Positions 59,779-64,000 of a DNA stretch of 64,000 bases are shown here, piece after piece. Position 1 is the first letter of the stretch; each line of letters begins with the position of its first letter. Below the pieces are notes generated by a model. The model saw nothing but the letters and a program-made list of their open reading frames with translations, made no database searches and was not told where the DNA came from. The translations under genes were made by a program, and so were the position numbers. The stretch covers positions 120,508 through 184,507 of the forward strand of contig NZ_JAASQS010000011.1 of NCBI RefSeq assembly GCF_011762045.1, given 5' to 3'. The DNA comes from Rhizomicrobium electricum (GTDB lineage Bacteria; Pseudomonadota; Alphaproteobacteria; Micropepsales; Micropepsaceae).

Positions 59779-62676
59779 ATGTTTGGGAAAAAGATACTGG
59801 CTTATTCTGTGTCGACGTTGGCGTTGATGTCCGGGGCGGCATTTGCGCAGGCCGACGCACAGATGGAAACCGTCGTCGTGACCGGTATCCGCGCGACAAT
59901 TTCGCAGGGCCTGGATGTCAAGCGCGAGTCGACCCAGGTCGTCGAATCGATCATCGCCGAGGACATCGGCAAGCTGCCTGACAACAACGTGGTTGAAGCC
60001 TTGCAGCGCCTGAGCGGCGTGCAGGTGACCAATCGCGGCGGCGGACAGGTCGGCGCGCTTTACATTCGCGGTTTGCCGGACGTCGAAACCACATGGAACG
60101 GCCGCAAGCTGTTTACCTCATCTGGTCTGTATTTCTCGGTTCAAGACATGCCGGCGACGCTGGTCCGGCGCCTCGACGTCTACAAGACGCGTGAGTCGAA
60201 TCAGATCGAAACCGGTATCGCCGGTCAGATCGACGTGGCGTCCTATCGCCCGTTCGATTTCGATGGCTTCAAGTTGACCGGGCAGGTCAACGAGACCTAT
60301 CAAGAATTTCGCGGTTCGTTCGATCCGAACATCGGCCTGCTGATCAGTGATCGCTGGAAGACTGGCATTGGTGACATCGGCGTTTTGGCCAACGTGAACT
60401 GGTCGGTTGTTCGCTTCCGTGACGAGAGTGCAACGCCGGGCGCCCTGGTGCCGTTCGCGGCGGCCACGACGACGGGCACGCTGGCCCCGATGTCGTGGTA
60501 CGCGCTGCAGCGCATCCTGCCGTCCTACAGCGCCGAGACGAACTGCAGCTCCGGCGGCGCGTACAACGTGTCCTGCGCACCGTTGTCGGCTTACGGTCTG
60601 GTGTGGCAGCCCGGCCAGCCCGGTGGTCTGTCACAGAAGGCGGGTTCCTACCTGACCCTCTCGGACGGCACGCATCTTCCCTATTACCTGTCGCGCGACG
60701 CCGTCTTCATGAGCGACTTCACCGGCAAGCGTACCCGCCCCAACGCCAATCTGGCCGTGCAGTGGGCCCCGAACGAGCATGCCGAGTACACGTTCGAAGT
60801 TATGTACAACGGCTATCGCAACGAGACATATAACAACCTGTTCTTCAACTTCGTCGATTGGTGGGGCGATTTCCCTCCTGGCGGAACGGTCGATCCGGCC
60901 ACCAGCATCACGCTGTATGACGGCACCAATGTCATGAAGACCCGTCATGTGAAGAACGTGTACGGCTTCACCAGCGGCGACCTGACGGTCGAGAAGACCA
61001 ACAGCTACGTCTATGCGTTGAACGCGAAATGGACCGTCAGCGATCGTCTCAGTCTGACGGCCGATGCGTCCTTCCAGACCAGCATTTTCGATACGCAGTT
61101 CTTCGCGATGCGCATCGATCGCGGCGTTCCCGACATCTACGTCGATTTCAATGCCGGCGGCGGCAATATCGCCCTCAATTTCGGCGACGGCCAGAATCGC
61201 ATCACCGATCCGTCCTATTGGAATACCGCTGGCATGTGGGATAACGGCGGCCGCAAGAAAGGGAATGCGTATACAGCGCAGTTCGACGGGTCTTACGACC
61301 TAAAGGGAATCGCCGGTCCGCTGCAGCGCGTTCGGTTCGGCGTGCGCTATGACGATCGCAACGCCACCGAGGCCTATCGCGGTGCCGATCAGTGGCACGG
61401 ACAGGCGCTCACTTCGTTGCCGAAGGAAATCTTGCACTACAACAGCGATTTCTTCGACGGCGAAGCCGACGTCCCGAGTTCCTGGGTCAATGTCGACGGC
61501 CGCTATATCTGGGATCATCGCGACGAGTTGCGTCAGATCTGGGGCGGCAATATCTTGGATGCTCGCCGTCGTGCGATGTTCCAGAACTTCAAGATCGACG
61601 AGGTTACCACCTCCGCCTATCTGGAAGGCGATCTGGAACAGGACATCTTCGGCCGTCCTTTGACGTTGAATGCCGGTGTGCGCTACGTGCAGGTCAAGGA
61701 CCAGATGACCTTCTGGAACCGCGACAAGTATCTCTTGACCGGTATTGTTGAATCGAGCGCCGGCTCGGCCTACACGGCGAAGTTCCTGCCCAGCGCGACG
61801 CTGGCGTACGAACCGATGGACGACGTCAAGGTTCGGTTTAACTACGGCGAGACTTTGCGCCGCCCGAATTTCTCCGATCTCAATCCGACGCGGATTCTCA
61901 ACTCCGACGTGACCAACATCGGCTACGGCACCGGAACGCAGGGCAACCCCAGTCTGCAGCCGACACATTCCAAGAACATCGACCTGACGGCGGAATGGTA
62001 TTTCGCGCCGTCGAGCGCTCTCTATGGAACGCTGTTCCGGCGTGACATCCAGGGCCTTGTTCTGCCGTTGAACATGGTGGTCAACGTTCCTGGCGCCGAT
62101 ATCTACGACACCTACAACACCAACAACTTCATCATCAACATGCCGGTGAACGCGTCGAAGGGCGCTTTGAAGGGCGTGGAACTGGGCTTTGTCTACTTCC
62201 CGGACTATCTGCCGTCGTATCTTGACGGTCTTGGAGCCCAAGGCAGCTTGACGATCCTCAGCTCGTCGCAGAATCGTCCGGTCACCGACGCGGCTGGCAA
62301 TATCGTCAGGGAAATCACCCAGAACTTCATCGGCGTCTCGAACACTTCGTACAATGCGACGTTGATCTACGAAAAGGACGCGATCGGCGCGCGCCTGTCC
62401 TATGTCTGGCGCTCGAAGTTCTACTACGGCGACGAAGCCGCGAACTTCGCCAATCCGCTGGGCATTTGGCGCATGCCGGAATCGAGCCTGGACTTCCAAC
62501 TCAGCTATAAGGCGTGGGACAACGTGATGTTCACGTTCGACGCGGTGAACCTGCTGAAAGGCGACCAGCGGCAATACTATGCCGGCGGCGGCCAGGGCAA
62601 TCCGACGGTCACCAACTTCGGCCGAGCTCTGTTCAGCCGGACATTCTCGGTTGGTTTGCACTACTCGACCAACTGA
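59779..62676 (+). CDS. TonB-dependent receptor, carbohydrate type (second)
   Basis: This 965-residue receptor has a strong GGGAGGA ribosome site and ATG at 59779; the open frame to 59728 was not used. It has a signal peptide (MFGKKILAYSVSTLALMSGAAFAQ) and a TonB box (METVVVTGIRATISQGLDVK). The plug shows IIAEDIGKLPDNNVVEALQRLSGVQV and VGALYIRGLPDVETTWNGRKLF. The barrel ends FSRTFSVGLHYSTN. It belongs to the same TIGR01782-like group as the 52602 receptor but is only distantly similar outside the plug, so the two likely take different ligands. It precedes a GH43 arabinanase, suggesting arabino-oligosaccharide uptake. Confidence 0.95.
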   Translation: MFGKKILAYSVSTLALMSGAAFAQADAQMETVVVTGIRATISQGLDVKRESTQVVESIIAEDIGKLPDNNVVEALQRLSGVQVTNRGGGQVGALYIRGLPDVETTWNGRKLFTSSGLYFSVQDMPATLVRRLDVYKTRESNQIETGIAGQIDVASYRPFDFDGFKLTGQVNETYQEFRGSFDPNIGLLISDRWKTGIGDIGVLANVNWSVVRFRDESATPGALVPFAAATTTGTLAPMSWYALQRILPSYSAETNCSSGGAYNVSCAPLSAYGLVWQPGQPGGLSQKAGSYLTLSDGTHLPYYLSRDAVFMSDFTGKRTRPNANLAVQWAPNEHAEYTFEVMYNGYRNETYNNLFFNFVDWWGDFPPGGTVDPATSITLYDGTNVMKTRHVKNVYGFTSGDLTVEKTNSYVYALNAKWTVSDRLSLTADASFQTSIFDTQFFAMRIDRGVPDIYVDFNAGGGNIALNFGDGQNRITDPSYWNTAGMWDNGGRKKGNAYTAQFDGSYDLKGIAGPLQRVRFGVRYDDRNATEAYRGADQWHGQALTSLPKEILHYNSDFFDGEADVPSSWVNVDGRYIWDHRDELRQIWGGNILDARRRAMFQNFKIDEVTTSAYLEGDLEQDIFGRPLTLNAGVRYVQVKDQMTFWNRDKYLLTGIVESSAGSAYTAKFLPSATLAYEPMDDVKVRFNYGETLRRPNFSDLNPTRILNSDVTNIGYGTGTQGNPSLQPTHSKNIDLTAEWYFAPSSALYGTLFRRDIQGLVLPLNMVVNVPGADIYDTYNTNNFIINMPVNASKGALKGVELGFVYFPDYLPSYLDGLGAQGSLTILSSSQNRPVTDAAGNIVREITQNFIGVSNTSYNATLIYEKDAIGARLSYVWRSKFYYGDEAANFANPLGIWRMPESSLDFQLSYKAWDNVMFTFDAVNLLKGDQRQYYAGGGQGNPTVTNFGRALFSRTFSVGLHYSTN

Positions 62677-62682
62677 CGAGTG

Positions 62683-62713
62683 GAGACCCGGCCGTGTCGC
62701 GCGGCCGGGTCTC
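62683..62713 (+). terminator. GC-rich hairpin after TonB receptor
   Basis: GAGACCCGGCCG (62683-62694) pairs perfectly with CGGCCGGGTCTC (62702-62713), 12 bp around a 7-nt loop, starting 6 nt after the receptor stop. The following GTGTTCTC is only weakly T-rich, so efficiency is uncertain. The rest of the gap to 62927 shows no gene. Confidence 0.65.
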
Positions 62714-62927
62714 GTGTTCTCTGCGCGACGATGCGGGATGGCGAGATTCGGCCGGCCTCCACTTCTCTCCCGGAAGGCGGACGGAAATCGGGTCCCACAT
62801 ATTCCCCCCTGACTCTGAGGCGGCATTTGGCCCGATGCGAATGGTCCGACTGCCGTCTCTTTCTTTTGCTATTGTAGGCGCAGGGTCAAAGCTGCCGGGT
62901 TAGCAGCCAATAACTGCGGAGATCGAC

Positions 62928-63950
62928 ATGAACCCGAAACGCACCGTAGCAATCCTCATTGCCGCCGCTCTGGGCGGCATCTGCTGGGCCCAATCGTCTT
63001 CCGAAGTCGACATTCACGATCCCGCGATGGGGACTGATGGAGGCCGGTATTACCTTTACAGCACGGGGCCTGGGATACCGTTCTACAGTTCGAAGGACCG
63101 GGTGCATTGGGTCGCGGGCGGACGCGTGTTTGCGGGCGAGCCGGCTTGGGGCCGGGGTGTGGCGGCCGGGTTCAATGGACATGTGTGGGCGCCCGATGTG
63201 GTGCGGCACGACGGCAAATACTATCTTTATTATTCGGTGTCGGGCTTCGGCAAGAACGACTCGGCGATCGGCGTGACGGTGAACAAGACGCTCGATCCGG
63301 CTTCGCCCGATTATAAATGGGACGATAAAGGCATCGTGATCCGCTCGGTCGCCGGGCGCGACGACTGGAATGCCATCGATCCCAACGTGATCGTTGATGC
63401 CAAAGGCGAAGGCTGGATGACGTTCGGCTCGTTCTGGTCGGGCATCAAGCTGGTCAAGCTCAATTCGGATTGGACCGGTCTTGCCGAGCCCGAAAGCTGG
63501 CACACGCTGGCGGCACGACCGCGCAGCAGCGCGCCCGATGCCCGCAATCCCGGCGACGGTGCCATCGAAGGCCCGTTCCTGTTCCAGCATGGCGACTACT
63601 ACTATCTCTTCGTATCGACCGGATATTGCTGCCGCGGCAAGGCCTCGACCTATCGCGTTGCGGTCGGCCGCGCCAAGGAGATCACCGGCCCTTATCTCGG
63701 CAAGGACGGACACGATATGGCCAGCGGTGGCGGCACGCCGCTACTATCGGAGAACAAGGCGTGGGCCGGCTGGGGCGGGCAGGGCGTCTACAAGTTCGAC
63801 GGCAAGGACTTCATCGTCATGCACGCATACGAAGCGGCCGACAACGACTTCCATCGCTTGAAGATCCTGCCGATCACCTGGGACGCTGCCGGTTGGCCTT
63901 CGGTCGACGGCCGTGGCCTTAACACTTTTCATGCTCCCTTGAGGAAGTAA
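62928..63950 (+). CDS. GH43 arabinan endo-1,5-alpha-L-arabinanase
   Basis: This 340-residue exported five-bladed propeller enzyme has a signal peptide (MNPKRTVAILIAAALGGICWAQ). The catalytic triad of GH43 is visible: base Asp in DIHDPAMGTDG, pKa-modulating Asp in WNAIDPNVIVD and acid Glu in DGAIEGPFLFQHG. FNGHVWAPDVVRHDGKYYLYYSVSGFG and the GSFWSGIKLVKL loop match the endo-arabinanase branch. It would cut the alpha-1,5-arabinan side chains of pectin. GCGGAGA precedes the ATG. A probable transporter gene starts 10 nt after its stop. Confidence 0.94.
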   Translation: MNPKRTVAILIAAALGGICWAQSSSEVDIHDPAMGTDGGRYYLYSTGPGIPFYSSKDRVHWVAGGRVFAGEPAWGRGVAAGFNGHVWAPDVVRHDGKYYLYYSVSGFGKNDSAIGVTVNKTLDPASPDYKWDDKGIVIRSVAGRDDWNAIDPNVIVDAKGEGWMTFGSFWSGIKLVKLNSDWTGLAEPESWHTLAARPRSSAPDARNPGDGAIEGPFLFQHGDYYYLFVSTGYCCRGKASTYRVAVGRAKEITGPYLGKDGHDMASGGGTPLLSENKAWAGWGGQGVYKFDGKDFIVMHAYEAADNDFHRLKILPITWDAAGWPSVDGRGLNTFHAPLRK

Positions 63951-63959
63951 CGGTCTCCC

Positions 63960-64000
63960 ATGAACACCCCGGTAAAATCGCGTCTTTCGGTGATTGAGAA
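63960..64000 (+). CDS. Start of a possible GPH-family sugar symporter (partial)
   Basis: An ATG at 63960, 10 nt after the arabinanase stop, opens a frame to the window edge: MNTPVKSRLSVIE. The short RLSVIEK-type opening is what I would expect of glycoside-pentoside-hexuronide cation symporters, which often follow arabinanase genes. Only 13 residues are visible, so this is a weak call based on context and a short motif. Confidence 0.4.
   Translation, partial: MNTPVKSRLSVIE

Noticed and set aside
1..64000. CRISPR arrays, tRNA or rRNA genes, prophage
   Set aside because: No regularly spaced repeats, cloverleaf-like segments, rRNA-like sequence or phage structural genes were noticed on reading both strands; short or diverged examples could have been missed.

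Overview
The window looks like a chromosomal segment of a GC-rich Gram-negative bacterium, most likely an alphaproteobacterium of a Caulobacter- or Sphingomonas-like lineage or a relative such as Micropepsaceae. The basis is three large TonB-dependent receptors (two of the Xanthomonas/Caulobacter carbohydrate type), Tat-like leaders on several hydrolases, a fused TRAP permease, and dense operons with many 4-nt ATGA stop/start overlaps. The taxonomic call is inference; no rRNA or tRNA gene is present.

Region 1 (1-14,535) is a sensing and redox region. It opens with the start of a histidine kinase and its OmpR-type regulator, divergent from a TonB-dependent outer-membrane protein. An exported ferritin-like protein follows. 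Next is a + strand run: PepSY protein, cytochrome b561-like protein, two complete OmpR/histidine-kinase pairs, then a five-gene operon of TlpA-like thioredoxin, DUF4266 lipoprotein, DUF3570 outer-membrane protein, ApbE flavin transferase and DsbD-like thiol reductase. The DUF3570 protein carries an ApbE-type flavinylation motif (DAVSGAT). This suggests an envelope system combining covalent flavin, haem and thiol chemistry. Related inverted and direct repeats (TGACGAA type) precede both halves.

A decayed IS3-family element (about 14.6-15.8 kb) separates region 1 from region 2.

Region 2 (15.8-49.3 kb) is a large polysaccharide-utilisation locus for a rhamnose-, galactose-, fucose- and arabinose-containing plant glycan, probably pectic rhamnogalacturonan. 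It encodes a DUF5060/DUF4038 (apiosidase-like) hydrolase, GH78 (one exported, one cytoplasmic), GH106, two GH42, GH29, GH127, a clan GH-A hydrolase, an SGNH esterase and an MFS importer. Embedded in it is a sugar pathway of L-fucose-isomerase-like enzyme, split transketolase and FGGY kinase, which has the layout of D-apiose catabolism. A second pathway for acid sugars consists of a DUF1537 kinase, PdxA2, a DhnA-like aldolase and a DeoR regulator.

Region 3 (49.4-64 kb) holds transport and more hydrolases: a TRAP transporter, two TonB receptors, a five-bladed-propeller hydrolase, a GH43 arabinanase, and a coupled GntR / LytS-like kinase / LytTR regulator operon. The window ends at the start of what may be a GPH-family sugar symporter.

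An imperfect AT-rich palindrome (core ACCATAAATTATGTTA) recurs upstream of the isomerase operon, the GH106/GH42 pair, the kinase/pdxA2 pair, the VOC/TRAP pair and the 52.6-kb TonB receptor. I infer a common regulator that ties regions 2 and 3 into one regulon.
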